This document shows positions 49,764 through 58,920 of a DNA stretch of 64,000 nucleotides, piece after piece (position 1 is the stretch's first letter; every line of letters starts with the position of its first letter). The notes below the pieces were generated by a model. It was not told the DNA's origin. It saw only the letters and a list, made by a program, of their open reading frames with translations, and did no database searches. The stretch comes from RHKX01 sp046330285 (GTDB taxonomy: Bacteria; Actinomycetota; Thermoleophilia; Solirubrobacterales; 70-9): NCBI GenBank assembly GCA_046330285.1, contig JAXLSX010000012.1, positions 41,583 to 105,582 of the forward strand, given 5' to 3'. The position numbers were made by a program, and so were the translations under genes.

Positions 49764-51575
49764 GTGTCCGCCGTGCGGAAATCCGGAGCGAGAGGTGCGC
49801 TGCCGATGTCAAGGCGCGGATTCGTCGCGCGCGGCGCCGCGGTCGCGGGTGCCGCCGCCCTCGCCGGGCCGGCCGCCGCATTCGGCCGCCGCGACGCCGC
49901 CGCCGATCTGATCGTCCATCACGGCTCCGTGATTTCGGCCGACTCGTCGATCCCGGCCGCCACCGCTGTCGCGGTGTCCGGCGGCCTGATCACCGCGGTC
50001 GGCTCCGACTCCGAGGTGCTCGCCCACGCGGGTCCGGACACGGAACTGATCGACGCGAACGGCGGCACGGTGATGCCGGGGATCCACGACGGGCATGCGC
50101 ACCCGTTCTCAGGGGGGCAGCTGCTGACGGCGCCGAGCCTGAACTACGCGATTCTCGACATTCCGCAGTTGCTGAAGCGGATCCGCAAGCTGCTGGCCAA
50201 GTCAGCCGGCCAGGAACCGGACGGGTGGCTCAACGTCTCGCTCTGGGACGCCTCGGCGATGGACGTGCTCCCGACCCGCAAGGACCTCGATTCGCTCGAC
50301 ACCAGGCGGCCGATCCTGATCTACGCGATCGACGGACACATCGCGCTCGTCAACTCGCGAGCGTTGAAACTCGCGGGAATCGATTCGAAGACGAAGGATC
50401 CGCCCGGCGGCGAGATCGTCCGCGACCGCCGCGGCCGTCCGACCGGCATCCTCCACGACAACGCGATCAACCTGGTCTACCGGCTGATTCCCCCGCCCAC
50501 CGTGGAGGACGATGCCGACTCGCTCGGAGCCGGCTATGGGGTGATGGCGAAGATGGGGATCACCTCGTGCCTGCACGCGGCCGCCGACGAGACCGAGCTC
50601 GCGGCGCTCGCGGCGCTCGCCGACCGCGGTGAGATGCCGCTTCGGCCCCACGTCGCACTCCTCGTCGAGGCTGAGGAGGCTCGCGATCCCGAGGCGATGC
50701 TCGAGCGCGTCGCCGACCTGCGATCCACCTATTCGCGCCCCGGTTTCGAGATCGACAACCTGAAGATGTTCTTCGACGGCGTGATCGAGTACCCGACCCA
50801 GACCGCCGCCCTGCTGCAGCCGTATCGCGTCAACGAGGGGACGAAGAAGCACCCCCACTGGGTCCAGGGGAAGGATCGCGGTCCGACGTACTGGTCCCCG
50901 AAGGTGTCGCGAAGGGCGATCACCGCGGCCGATGCCGCGGGCTGGCAGGTCCACGTCCATGCGATCGGCGACCGCGCCGTCCGCACGGCGCTCGACGGGT
51001 TCGAGGCGGCCGTCGGTGGCAACGGCCGGACCGACAACAGACACACGATCACGCACCTCGAGCTGGTCGACCCGGCCGACTTCCGCCGCTTCGCCGAGCT
51101 CGGCGTGCTCGCGAGCATGCAGATGCAGTGGGCCGAGCGGGACAGCTACACGGTCGATCGCCTCCGTCCCTATATCGGGAGCAGGAGGTTCCGAAACGTC
51201 TATCCCGCCGGCAGCCTGAAGAAGGCGGGGGCGATGCTCTGCGGCGGCAGCGACTGGCCGGTGGATCCGCTGCTCCCGATGCGGCAGGTCGAGATGGCCG
51301 TGAACCGCACGGCTGACGAGGTTTACGCCGGCTACCCGAAGCCGCTGCGGCGGTCGGAGGGGATAACCCTGCCGGCCTCGGTCGCCATGCACACTCGCAA
51401 CTCGGCCTACCAGCTGCACCAGGAGACCCTGAGCGGGCGGGTCCGGCCCGGCCTCGCCGCCGACCTGGCCGTCCTCGACCGCGACATCCTCGGCGTGCCG
51501 CTCGCGAAGGTGTCGAACTCGGAGGTCCGGCTGACTACGGTCGGCGGCCGGATCACTCACCGGCGGGACATCTAG
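49764..51575 (+). CDS. Tat-exported amidohydrolase (YtcJ-like)
   Basis: 603 residues from the GTG at 49764 (leaderless position behind TAAGGT); an ATG at 49806 right before the Tat signal is an alternative. Twin-arginine signal SRRGFVARGAAVAGAAALAG. The amidohydrolase metal site begins with IHDGHAHPF (~112-120), HVHAIGDRA (~395-403) supplies further ligands, THLE follows, and GGSDWPVDP (~493-501) gives the last Asp. Plan and order match the YtcJ/NfdA group, which hydrolyse N-substituted formamides or related amides. Substrate unknown. Confidence 0.88.
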   Translation: MSAVRKSGARGALPMSRRGFVARGAAVAGAAALAGPAAAFGRRDAAADLIVHHGSVISADSSIPAATAVAVSGGLITAVGSDSEVLAHAGPDTELIDANGGTVMPGIHDGHAHPFSGGQLLTAPSLNYAILDIPQLLKRIRKLLAKSAGQEPDGWLNVSLWDASAMDVLPTRKDLDSLDTRRPILIYAIDGHIALVNSRALKLAGIDSKTKDPPGGEIVRDRRGRPTGILHDNAINLVYRLIPPPTVEDDADSLGAGYGVMAKMGITSCLHAAADETELAALAALADRGEMPLRPHVALLVEAEEARDPEAMLERVADLRSTYSRPGFEIDNLKMFFDGVIEYPTQTAALLQPYRVNEGTKKHPHWVQGKDRGPTYWSPKVSRRAITAADAAGWQVHVHAIGDRAVRTALDGFEAAVGGNGRTDNRHTITHLELVDPADFRRFAELGVLASMQMQWAERDSYTVDRLRPYIGSRRFRNVYPAGSLKKAGAMLCGGSDWPVDPLLPMRQVEMAVNRTADEVYAGYPKPLRRSEGITLPASVAMHTRNSAYQLHQETLSGRVRPGLAADLAVLDRDILGVPLAKVSNSEVRLTTVGGRITHRRDI

Positions 51576-51584
51576 CTCCAGTCC

Positions 51585-53528
51585 TCAGCGGCGCTTCGCG
51601 ACCACCAGGTCGACACGCGCGCCGCTGGGGGCTGCCGTGCCCTCCTTCGGCTTGGTGCGGAGCACGCGCCCGGGCTTCGCGCCGGGCTTGCGGCGGATCG
51701 CTCCCACCGCGCAGTCGCCCTTGACGATCGCCTTCTTCGCCGCCCGCAGGCGCTTCCCGGCGACGCCGGGGACGATGCACCCGGTTGCCGTCACGGCGGC
51801 GGAGCTCGCCGAACCGCTGCCGTCCGGGTTGGTGACGGTGACTCGACAGGACAGCTTCTTCCCGACGTCGGCCTTGCCGACCTCGTAGCCGGCTTCCTCG
51901 GCGCCCACGATCGGAGCGCCGTCGCGGAGCCAGCGATAGGTGAACGTCCCACCGGCCGTCCAGTCGCCCGCCGCGCAGGCGATGGTCCGGCCGTAGTCGG
52001 GTTCGCCGGAGACCGAGGGTGCGGTCGTGTTCGCCGGCGGTACCGGCGCCGCCGACGCAACGACCGAGGCGCTGGTCGCCTGGCTCGATCCACCGTTGTT
52101 CGTCGCCGTCACGCGGCAGGCGAGTTGGCTGCCGGCGTCCTGGGCGCGGACGACGTAGGCACTCGTGTCCTCGCCGCCGATCGGCGAGCCGTTCCGCAAC
52201 CACTCGTAGGTGAAGGTGGGCTTGCCGGTCCACTGGCCCGGCGAGCAGGTGATCGTCTTGCCCGGCGTCGCGACGCCGGTGATCTGCGGCGGCACCCGGT
52301 TCGCGGCCGCGACCGGCGTCGTGTCGAGGAGCACCCCGACGTAGCCGAAGTTGTTGAACGTTCCCGCCGCCACGTCCGGCAGGCCGTCCTCGTCGAAGTC
52401 AGCGGCATCGATCGTGCGAACCCGCAGCCCGAGGTCCGAGAGGAACGGGATCGGGCCGACCATTTCCGAGTAGAACGGCGCCGTCTCGCTTCCGGTTCCG
52501 GCGAAGGCGAACAGATTCGTTTCGGTGTCGCCCTGGTTCTGAGCGCCGGCGATGATGTCGTCGATCCCGTCGCCGTTGAAGTCGGCGACCGCCACCGGGC
52601 CGAGCGGGGCGAACCCGTCGGGCTGGGGACCGGCGCTCGGGTACGTCGTGCCGTCGGCCGTGAAGTTGCCGTTTCCGTCGCCCAGCAGCACGTTCACGAA
52701 CACGTTCGAGTAGAGGATGTCGAGGTGGTGGTCGCCGTCGACGTCGGTGAGCTCGAACTGGTCGGAGAGGTTCGCAACCGGCGCGGGTGCGCCGAAGGTC
52801 CCGTCGGCTCCCGCCAGGAGTCGGGCGCCGCCGCGGCCGACGCCGCTCGAATCGCCCGAGTTCCAGACGACGGCATCGTCGCGACCATCGCCGTTGAGGT
52901 CGCCGAGGCGGAGTGACAGCGGCTGCGGAGCGCCGACCGTCGCGACAGGCGCGGAGACGAACCCACCCGCACCATCGCCGAGGAACGCCTGGATGTTGCC
53001 CTCCGTCGCGTCGCCGAGCCGTCGAAGAACGACGATGTCGGCGTTGCCATCGCCGTCGACGTCGCCGGTTTCGACCTCGAAGACGGGTGCGCCCGTGGCG
53101 ATGGTCGAGGTTGCGAACGCGGACCCGTTCCACTCGATCAGCGTCAGCGCTTCCGAGCTCGAGCCGGCGGCGACCAACTCGGCTCGGCCGTCGCCGTCGA
53201 AGTCGGCGGTCGCGCAACTCGGTGTGCCCGTCGGATAAGTCGCCTCGTTCCCGTAGGGGCCCAGGTGACCGGTGCCGTCGCCGCGAGCGATGCCGACGGA
53301 ACGGCCCCCCGAGTAGATCGAAGCCGCCGCGTTGTCGATGTGCCCGTCGCCGTCGAAGTCGGCGAGGCAGACCTCGTTGATCGAGGACGCCGTTCCGAGC
53401 CGCTGCGGAGCGCCGTCGGGCCCCGTCGCGAAGGTCGGAGACGGTCCCGCCGCCTCGGCTGCCGGTGCCGCGATCGCGAGGGCCGCGATGGCGGCTGCGA
53501 GCGACACGGTCGGTCGACTGATCCTCAT
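51585..53528 (-). CDS. Secreted FG-GAP/VCBS repeat protein with PASTA-like C-terminus
   Basis: 647 residues with a Sec signal (~1-27). Six or more FG-GAP repeats, each with the calcium-loop pattern DxDGDGxxD (for instance ADFDGDGHIDN, GDVDGDGNADIV, GDLNGDGRDDAV), make a beta-propeller up to ~405. Two Ig-like modules follow, with pairs such as FTYEWLRNGSPI and FTYRWLRDGAPI (~430-580), and a C-terminal PASTA-like domain (CIVPGVAGKRLRAAKKAI). This suggests cell-wall or extracellular adhesion. GGAGCAGGGA precedes the ATG. Confidence 0.85.
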   Translation of the reverse strand: MRISRPTVSLAAAIAALAIAAPAAEAAGPSPTFATGPDGAPQRLGTASSINEVCLADFDGDGHIDNAAASIYSGGRSVGIARGDGTGHLGPYGNEATYPTGTPSCATADFDGDGRAELVAAGSSSEALTLIEWNGSAFATSTIATGAPVFEVETGDVDGDGNADIVVLRRLGDATEGNIQAFLGDGAGGFVSAPVATVGAPQPLSLRLGDLNGDGRDDAVVWNSGDSSGVGRGGARLLAGADGTFGAPAPVANLSDQFELTDVDGDHHLDILYSNVFVNVLLGDGNGNFTADGTTYPSAGPQPDGFAPLGPVAVADFNGDGIDDIIAGAQNQGDTETNLFAFAGTGSETAPFYSEMVGPIPFLSDLGLRVRTIDAADFDEDGLPDVAAGTFNNFGYVGVLLDTTPVAAANRVPPQITGVATPGKTITCSPGQWTGKPTFTYEWLRNGSPIGGEDTSAYVVRAQDAGSQLACRVTATNNGGSSQATSASVVASAAPVPPANTTAPSVSGEPDYGRTIACAAGDWTAGGTFTYRWLRDGAPIVGAEEAGYEVGKADVGKKLSCRVTVTNPDGSGSASSAAVTATGCIVPGVAGKRLRAAKKAIVKGDCAVGAIRRKPGAKPGRVLRTKPKEGTAAPSGARVDLVVAKRR

Positions 53529-53679
53529 TCCCTGCTCCCCTGTTCGACGCGCGCGAATGCGCTGTTGTCCCGCTGCCGGCCCTCCCGGCCGGCGGCAAGT
53601 TACCCGAGCGGCCCGGCGGATGCGCCGGTTACCGAACAAGGATCGAAATAGCCGGAATCGAAACCGGCGAGACGGACCG

Positions 53680-55329
53680 TCAGGCCCCGAGCAGGACCGG
53701 GGCGACCTGCTTCTTCCGGCTCATCACGCCGGGGAGCTCGAACAGGCCATCCTCGTTGCTCTCGCCGAAGGCGCGAGCAACGACCGAGTCGTCGCCGGCG
53801 GTGACGAGCATCGTCCGCTGCTCGAGGATGTCGGTGACCATCAGCGCCGCGAGCGCGTAGTCATTGCGCTCCCGGACCTCGGCGATGGCCTCGGCCAGTT
53901 CCGCCCGGCGCTCGAGCACCCGGGTTCCGACCGTCTCGATCTGGGCGATCGAGATCAGTTCGCCCGAGGCGAGCGTGTACTCCTTGGCATCGCGGGAGAC
54001 GATCTCGCGGGCCGAGACCTCGGATACGTCGGACGTCGAGTCGAACATCTCGCGGCCGAGCTGCATCGCGTTGATGTCGATCAGGTCCTCGAGGTAGTCG
54101 ATCATCGCCCGGTCGCGATCGGTGGTCGTCGGCGAGTTGAGCAGGACCGTGTCCGAGAGGATGGCGCAGAGGAGGAGGACCGCCGTCGAGTCCATCGGCT
54201 CGATCTCGTGGCCGACGAAGCGCTCGGTGATCAGGGTCGCGGTCGACCCGACCGGGTCGAAGGTCGCCGTGACCGGGATCCGTGTCTCGATCGAGCCGAT
54301 GTGGTGGTGGTCGAGGATCTCGACGATCTCGGCCTGCTCGACCCCGGGCACGCTCTGCGCCGCCTCGGCGTGGTCGACGAGGATCACCCGGCGCGGCTTC
54401 GGCGCGACCAGGTCGCTGCGGGTCAGCAGCCCCACCGGCCGGTTGCGCGAATCGACGGCGACGGCGGCGCGGTAGTGGACGTCCTTGATCTGCTCGGAGA
54501 TGTCGACGATCAGGTCGTCGGGATCGACGGTCAGCGGCGAGCGGTCCGCCATCCCCTCGCACGGGGAGGCGAGGGTGATCATCCGGCAGCTCACGTACGA
54601 GTCGAGCGGGCTGATGATGATCCGGGTCCCGCGCTCGCGCGCGAGCTCGCGGATGCCCTCGGCCGGGGGCATCCCGTTGCTCGTGATCAGGACCGCCGCG
54701 CCGAGCTCGATCGACTGCCGCTGGGCGTCGGCGCGATTGCCGACCACGACGATGTCGCCGTCGGAGATCCGGCTGTCGCTCCGGGAGGCGTCGATCGAGT
54801 GGACCCAGACGCGTCCCGAGACGGTGTCGTCGTCACCCTCGATCAGCTCGCCGTCGAGGACACCGACGATCGCCGAGACGGTGGTCGGCGCGTCGGCGAG
54901 GCTGTGGGTCTTGCCGGTCTCGCGGATGTAGCGGTGGGCGAGCGCCCGTTCGGTCATGACGCCGATCAGCTCGCCCTCGTCGCCGACGATCGGGACGATG
55001 TCGAGGTCGCCGGCCGCCATCGTCCGGCCGACCTCGCGCAGTGGCTCGCGGTGGTCGGCTGCCGGGAACGACTCCTGCATGACGTCGCTGACCCGGAGGA
55101 AGACGTGGACCATCGGATCCGGCTGGCGGGCGCCGCTGCGCTCGAGGACCCAGGACGTCTGCGCGTTGATCTTGCCGAGGCGCACCGGCACGTACTCGCT
55201 CTCGGGGTCGATCTGCTGCTTCAGCTCGGCGTAGGCGATCGCCGACGCGATCGAGTCGGTGTCGGGGTTGCGATGGCCGGTGACGTATATCCGCCGTCGC
55301 CGCGGGTCGATTGCTTCCTCGTCGCTCAC
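53680..55329 (-). CDS. ppaC: Family II inorganic pyrophosphatase with CBS and DRTGG domains
   Basis: 549 residues. DHH-type manganese pyrophosphatase: GHRNPDTDSIASA (~18-30) and the DHHH signature in LDHHHIGSIE (~349-358), with STATLI after it. Between the two halves of the catalytic domain there is an insert with CBS motifs (VSDVMQESFPAAD, IVPIVGDEGELIGVMTE in pieces) flanking a DRTGG domain (~125-250). In relatives this insert binds adenine nucleotides and regulates activity. The DHHA2 domain ends the protein. GTG start at 55329. Confidence 0.93.
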   Translation of the reverse strand: MSDEEAIDPRRRRIYVTGHRNPDTDSIASAIAYAELKQQIDPESEYVPVRLGKINAQTSWVLERSGARQPDPMVHVFLRVSDVMQESFPAADHREPLREVGRTMAAGDLDIVPIVGDEGELIGVMTERALAHRYIRETGKTHSLADAPTTVSAIVGVLDGELIEGDDDTVSGRVWVHSIDASRSDSRISDGDIVVVGNRADAQRQSIELGAAVLITSNGMPPAEGIRELARERGTRIIISPLDSYVSCRMITLASPCEGMADRSPLTVDPDDLIVDISEQIKDVHYRAAVAVDSRNRPVGLLTRSDLVAPKPRRVILVDHAEAAQSVPGVEQAEIVEILDHHHIGSIETRIPVTATFDPVGSTATLITERFVGHEIEPMDSTAVLLLCAILSDTVLLNSPTTTDRDRAMIDYLEDLIDINAMQLGREMFDSTSDVSEVSAREIVSRDAKEYTLASGELISIAQIETVGTRVLERRAELAEAIAEVRERNDYALAALMVTDILEQRTMLVTAGDDSVVARAFGESNEDGLFELPGVMSRKKQVAPVLLGA

Positions 55330-55356
55330 GACCGCAGATGATCGAGCATCCGGGAC

Positions 55357-55791
55357 TCAGGCGGGATCCGGCGGCTCGCCGGCTTCCAGGTACGGCTCGA
55401 ACGCCGCCCTGACCGGCGCCGGGATCGGCGTCGGCCTGCTGTTCTCGCGGTCGAGGAAGACGTGGCGGAGCTCGCCCTCGGCGACGACCGCGCCCTCGCG
55501 GACGACCGCGATCGCCGTGATCATCGACGTGGTCCCGATTCGCCGCACCGTCGCCCGCAGGTCGAAGACGTCGTCGAAGCGGAGGGAGTCGCGATAGCGG
55601 ACCCCGGCTTCGGCGACGACGAGATCGACGCCCGCGTCGGCGGTCGCCTGGTCGTAGGGCCCGAGTGCCTCACGCCAGATCTCGGTCATCGCGACGTCGA
55701 AGTACTCGAGGTAGCGGGAGTTGAAGACGATGCCCTGCGGGTCGCACTCGGCGAAGCGGACGCGCATCGGATAGCTCAGCGCTCGGCTCAT
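55357..55791 (-). CDS. Acyl-CoA thioesterase (4HBT hot-dog fold)
   Basis: 144 residues. Catalytic Asp17 in VRFAECDPQGIVFNSRYLEYF (pieces: VRFAECDPQGIVF, NSRYLEYF), the 4-hydroxybenzoyl-CoA thioesterase pattern. Single hot-dog domain, cytoplasmic; hydrolyses acyl-CoA to free acid and CoA, substrate unknown. The ATG overlaps the stop of the ATPase gene (ATGA), so the two are coupled. Confidence 0.9.
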   Translation of the reverse strand: MSRALSYPMRVRFAECDPQGIVFNSRYLEYFDVAMTEIWREALGPYDQATADAGVDLVVAEAGVRYRDSLRFDDVFDLRATVRRIGTTSMITAIAVVREGAVVAEGELRHVFLDRENSRPTPIPAPVRAAFEPYLEAGEPPDPA

Positions 55792-56909
55792 GAGCTCATC
55801 CTCCCGCCGGCGACCCACTCGCCGAGCAGTGGGTCGACGACCCGGTGGCCGGTTTTCGTCGCCGGGTCGGCGTAGATCTCGCCGGTGTCGAGGAGGACAT
55901 CGACGGCCGCCTTCGCGGAGCCGCCCCGCGAGCCTCCGTGCCGGCGTCCGGCGGCGTAGATGCCCTCGCGGTTCTCGGCCACCGCCGTCAGGACGCGCCG
56001 CTGGCCGGGGCTGAGCCCGGTCCAGATGGCCCGGAGCTCGTCCTGGACCTCGACCATCGCCCTCCGCGCGGCGTCGTCCCACTGCTCCTCCGTCGCCCGC
56101 CCGCCCGGTGGCGTCCGCTCCCAGAGGAGGTGCGCGAGGAGCATCGTCCGCTGCGGGTGACCCTGGGCGAGGTCGAGCAGCGGGCCGATCGCGTCGCCGG
56201 CGTCGCGGTTGGTGTCGCGGAAGCGCCGGTCGACGTAGGTGGCGACGTCGGCGGGGTCGAGGGGGGAGAGGTCGAGCGCCCGCGCCTGTCCGTAGAGGGC
56301 ACGGCGCTTGTCGGCGAAGAGGCTGCGCATCATCCCGAGCTGGGAGCCGGCGAAGACGTAGCTGGCGGCGTCGCCGTGGTGCTGGATCTCGCTGCGGATG
56401 ACCGCGTCGGCGCGGTCGGAGGCCGTCAATACGTCCTGGAACTCGTCGAAGACGACGAGCGTCCGCGTCCCGGTCCGCTCGAACATCTGCTTCGGGATCG
56501 CAAGGCGCTCGAGCAGCGGCGGCTCGGCGGCAGGGTCGAGGGCGAGCTCGAGGTCGGCGCTGACGCCCTCGTCGGCGCCGATTCGCAGGCTCGGACGGAG
56601 GCGGCGCCGGAATCCGGCGAACCAGGCGGCCACGGGCCCCTGGAGCTGCGTCGCGTACGCGCGCTCGACCCGGGCGCTGACGTCGGCCAGGGTGAGGACG
56701 CCGAAGAAGTCGACGTAGACCGCGTTCCAGCCCTCGCGCTCGAGCGCGTCGCCGAGCCGGTTCAGCAGCGAAGTCTTGCCGTACCGCCGCGGCGCGACGA
56801 GGCGGCTGTTGTTGCCGCTCACGGCCGTCTCGACGAGGGTCGAGGTCTCCTCGTCGCGGTCGATCAGCTCGGCCGTGGGAACCGGCTCGCTGTAGCGGAA
56901 CGGGTTCAT
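55788..56909 (-). CDS. Archaeal-type AAA ATPase
   Basis: 373 residues. The Walker A is the APRRYGKTSLLN variant (39-50) and Walker B is LVVFDEFQDV (~150-159), as in the archaeal ATPase / STAND-related family. HHGDAASYVFAGSQLGMM (~178-195) holds sensor residues; the C-terminal part (LSPGQRRVLTAVAENREGIYAAG) looks like a winged helix. The role of these ATPases is unknown; several sit in mobile or defence contexts. Three 23-bp repeats cover its promoter, and TATAGT ends 8 nt before the ATG. Confidence 0.82.
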   Translation of the reverse strand: MNPFRYSEPVPTAELIDRDEETSTLVETAVSGNNSRLVAPRRYGKTSLLNRLGDALEREGWNAVYVDFFGVLTLADVSARVERAYATQLQGPVAAWFAGFRRRLRPSLRIGADEGVSADLELALDPAAEPPLLERLAIPKQMFERTGTRTLVVFDEFQDVLTASDRADAVIRSEIQHHGDAASYVFAGSQLGMMRSLFADKRRALYGQARALDLSPLDPADVATYVDRRFRDTNRDAGDAIGPLLDLAQGHPQRTMLLAHLLWERTPPGGRATEEQWDDAARRAMVEVQDELRAIWTGLSPGQRRVLTAVAENREGIYAAGRRHGGSRGGSAKAAVDVLLDTGEIYADPATKTGHRVVDPLLGEWVAGGRMSS

Positions 56910-56921
56910 CGCGCCCGACTA

Positions 56922-56975
56922 TAGAGCAACTTCGCTCTAACTTTTGGAGCAATCCTGCTCTGAAATGTGGAGCAA
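56922..56975. repeat. Three 23-bp repeats at the ATPase promoter
   Basis: GAGCAA occurs at 56924, 56947 and 56970, exactly 23 bp apart. Copies 1 and 2 are dyads: TAGAGC-N6-GCTCTA (56922-56939) and GAGC-N6-GCTC (56947-56960); copy 3 has only the left half. They cover the -10 (56918-56923) and -35 region of the ATPase gene. Confidence 0.7.
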
Positions 56976-57013
56976 CCGGCCGCCCCCGGCGACCGGTCCG
57001 CTGCCCCGGGCCT

Positions 57014-58063
57014 CTAGAGCCCGTAGGCCTCCTTCAACTCAGGGTCCTTCTCCGCGAGCATCTCCGCGAGATCGACCATGACCTTGCACTGCTTCCAGGT
57101 CGCGTCGTCCTGCATCTTGCCGTCGATCATGTGCACGCCCTTGCCGTCGGGGATCGCTTCGATCACCTTCTTGGCGAACTTGACCTCGTCCGGATCGGGG
57201 CTGAACACCTTCTTGGCGATCCCGATCTGGACCGGGTGGAGGGTCCAGGTGCCGACGCAGCCGAGCAGGAAGGCGGCACGGAACTGCGCCTCGCAGCCGG
57301 CGACGTCCTTGATGTCCCCGTAGGGGCCGTAGAACGGCAGCAGCCCGGCCGACGTGCAGGCGTCGACCATGCGGGCGATCGAGTAGTGCCACGGGTCCTG
57401 CTGGGCGGTGGCGCGGGGCGCCTCCGGGTCGTCGGGATCGGGGTCGTTGATCACGAGGTAGCCGGGATGCCCGCCGCCGACGCGGGTCGTCTTCATCCGC
57501 CGCGAGGCGGCGAGGTCGGCGGGACCGAAGCTCATCCCCTGCATCCGCGGGCTCGCGGTGGCGATCTCCTCGAGGTTGACGACGCCCTGCGCGGTCTCGA
57601 GGATCGCGTGGACGAGGATCGGCTTCTCGACACCGGCCTTGGCCTCGAGCTGGGCGAGCAGGCGGTCGACGTAGTGGATGTCCCAGGCGCCCTCGACCTT
57701 CGGGACCATGATCACGTCGAGCTTGTCGCCGATCTCGGTGACGAGCGTCGTCAGGTCGTCGAGGACCCACGGGCTCTCGAGCGAGTTGACGCGGGTCCAG
57801 AGCTGCGTCTCCCCGAAGTCGACGTCGTTGGCGACCTTGACGAGGCCCTCGCGGGCGGCGACCTTCTTGTCGACCGGGACGGCGTCCTCGAGGTTGCCGA
57901 GCAGGATGTCGGCCTGCTTGGCCATGTCCGGCACCTTCGCCGCCATCTTCTCGTTCGAGGCGTCGAAGAAATGGATCATCCGCGAGGGGCGGAAGGGCAC
58001 CTCGAGCACGGGATCGGGGGCGCCGATGGCGAGGGGCTCGAAGAACTGGCGTGGGTTTCTCAT
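57014..58063 (-). CDS. HpcH/HpaI aldolase / CoA-ester lyase family (malyl-CoA lyase-like)
   Basis: 349 residues, TIM barrel of the CitE/Mcl group that splits or forms beta-hydroxyacyl-CoA esters such as malyl-, methylmalyl- or citramalyl-CoA. Metal/substrate residues: LLGNLEDAVP (~54-63, Glu/Asp), LWTRVNSLESPW, ILVHAILETAQGVVNLEEI (pieces: ILVHAILET, AQGVVNLEEI; catalytic Glu), MSFGPADLAASRRM. Longer than CitE (about 290) and carries a ~30-residue insert after HPGYLV. Near the acyl-CoA dehydrogenase/MaoC genes, but on the opposite strand. Confidence 0.87.
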   Translation of the reverse strand: MRNPRQFFEPLAIGAPDPVLEVPFRPSRMIHFFDASNEKMAAKVPDMAKQADILLGNLEDAVPVDKKVAAREGLVKVANDVDFGETQLWTRVNSLESPWVLDDLTTLVTEIGDKLDVIMVPKVEGAWDIHYVDRLLAQLEAKAGVEKPILVHAILETAQGVVNLEEIATASPRMQGMSFGPADLAASRRMKTTRVGGGHPGYLVINDPDPDDPEAPRATAQQDPWHYSIARMVDACTSAGLLPFYGPYGDIKDVAGCEAQFRAAFLLGCVGTWTLHPVQIGIAKKVFSPDPDEVKFAKKVIEAIPDGKGVHMIDGKMQDDATWKQCKVMVDLAEMLAEKDPELKEAYGL

Positions 58064-58196
58064 TCTGCTCCTGGAGAGGTTCTCGGAAGTGGGGCCGCGG
58101 ACGCTACCGGAGGCTCGCGGCGCGGTTACGTCCCCCTCGCACGTAGACTGCAGCCCGCAATCGGCCCTGATCGGAGGGCCCCGACCAGGGAGTTAC

Positions 58197-58727
58197 ATGC
58201 GACTTCTCAGAATTCCGCTCATCGTCCTCGCCCTCGTTGGGCTGATCGCGCTCGCCGGTTGCGGCAGCGACGACAGCACCGACAGCAGCTCGAGCAGCTC
58301 CGAGGCCCTCAGCAACGAGGAGTACGCGCAGCAGGCGCAGGCGATCCTGCTCGAGTTCGGAACCAGCTTCCAGCAGCTCGGCACCGAGATCTCCAACTCC
58401 AAGGACGAGGCGGAGTTCGGCGACCTCGTCAACCAGGCCGAGGACGAGATCCAGGGCGCGATCGACGACTTCAGCGCGCTCCAGCCGCCCCCGGACGCTC
58501 AGGAGGGCCACGACCAGACCCTCTCCGCGCTCGAGAACTTCTCCTCGAAGCTGACCGACGTCAGCGACGCGGCGGAGTCGGGCGACAAGCAGGCTCTCCA
58601 GGAGGCCGCGACGGCGCTCCAGCAGGCCGGCCTGGACTTCCAGACCGAGCTGACGCAGGCGGCGCAGAGTCTCTCCGACGCCGGAATCGAGCTCGGCGGC
58701 TCGTCCACGGACGCGACGACCGGCTGA
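58197..58727 (+). CDS. Small lipoprotein with helical domain
   Basis: 176 residues. Lipoprotein signal MRLLRIPLIVLALVGLIALAGCG (pieces: MRLLRIPLIVLAL, LIALAGCG; Cys ~22), a Ser-rich linker, then ~130 residues of helices rich in Gln, Ala and Glu (YAQQAQAILLEFGTSFQQLG, EAATALQQAGLDFQTELTQA) forming a probable helical bundle. No family name certain. AGGGAG precedes the ATG. Followed by a strong terminator hairpin. Confidence 0.78.
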   Translation: MRLLRIPLIVLALVGLIALAGCGSDDSTDSSSSSSEALSNEEYAQQAQAILLEFGTSFQQLGTEISNSKDEAEFGDLVNQAEDEIQGAIDDFSALQPPPDAQEGHDQTLSALENFSSKLTDVSDAAESGDKQALQEAATALQQAGLDFQTELTQAAQSLSDAGIELGGSSTDATTG

Positions 58728-58752
58728 ACTCCGGCCGAAAGCCGAAGCCGTC

Positions 58753-58789
58753 GAGAGGCTCCCTCGGGTTCGACCCGGGGGAGCCTCTC
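58753..58789 (+). terminator. Terminator after the lipoprotein gene
   Basis: GAGAGGCTCCC (58753-58763) pairs with GGGAGCCTCTC (58779-58789), extended inward by CGGG/CCCG around a TTCGA loop. It lies 26 bp downstream of the TGA. No long T-tract. Confidence 0.75.
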
Positions 58790-58920
58790 CGCTTTCGGGC
58801 GTCCGAATCCGGGCGCCGGTATCCTTCGCCCGTCGCAGGCCGCCGCGAGAAAGCGCAAGCCCGCGGGGCCGCGACCAGTCCCGAATCCGCCCCGAGATCC
58901 CCGCAGGAGCCCTCCAGAAC

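Noticed and set aside
53332..55341. Plus-strand frame of 669 codons opposite the pyrophosphatase gene
   Set aside because: Composition typical of an antisense shadow; the other strand shows DHH and CBS motifs.
56909..56975. Plasmid-type replication origin (iterons with a replication ATPase)
   Set aside because: The ATPase lacks replication-initiator features, the repeats sit on its promoter and the surroundings are chromosomal housekeeping genes.
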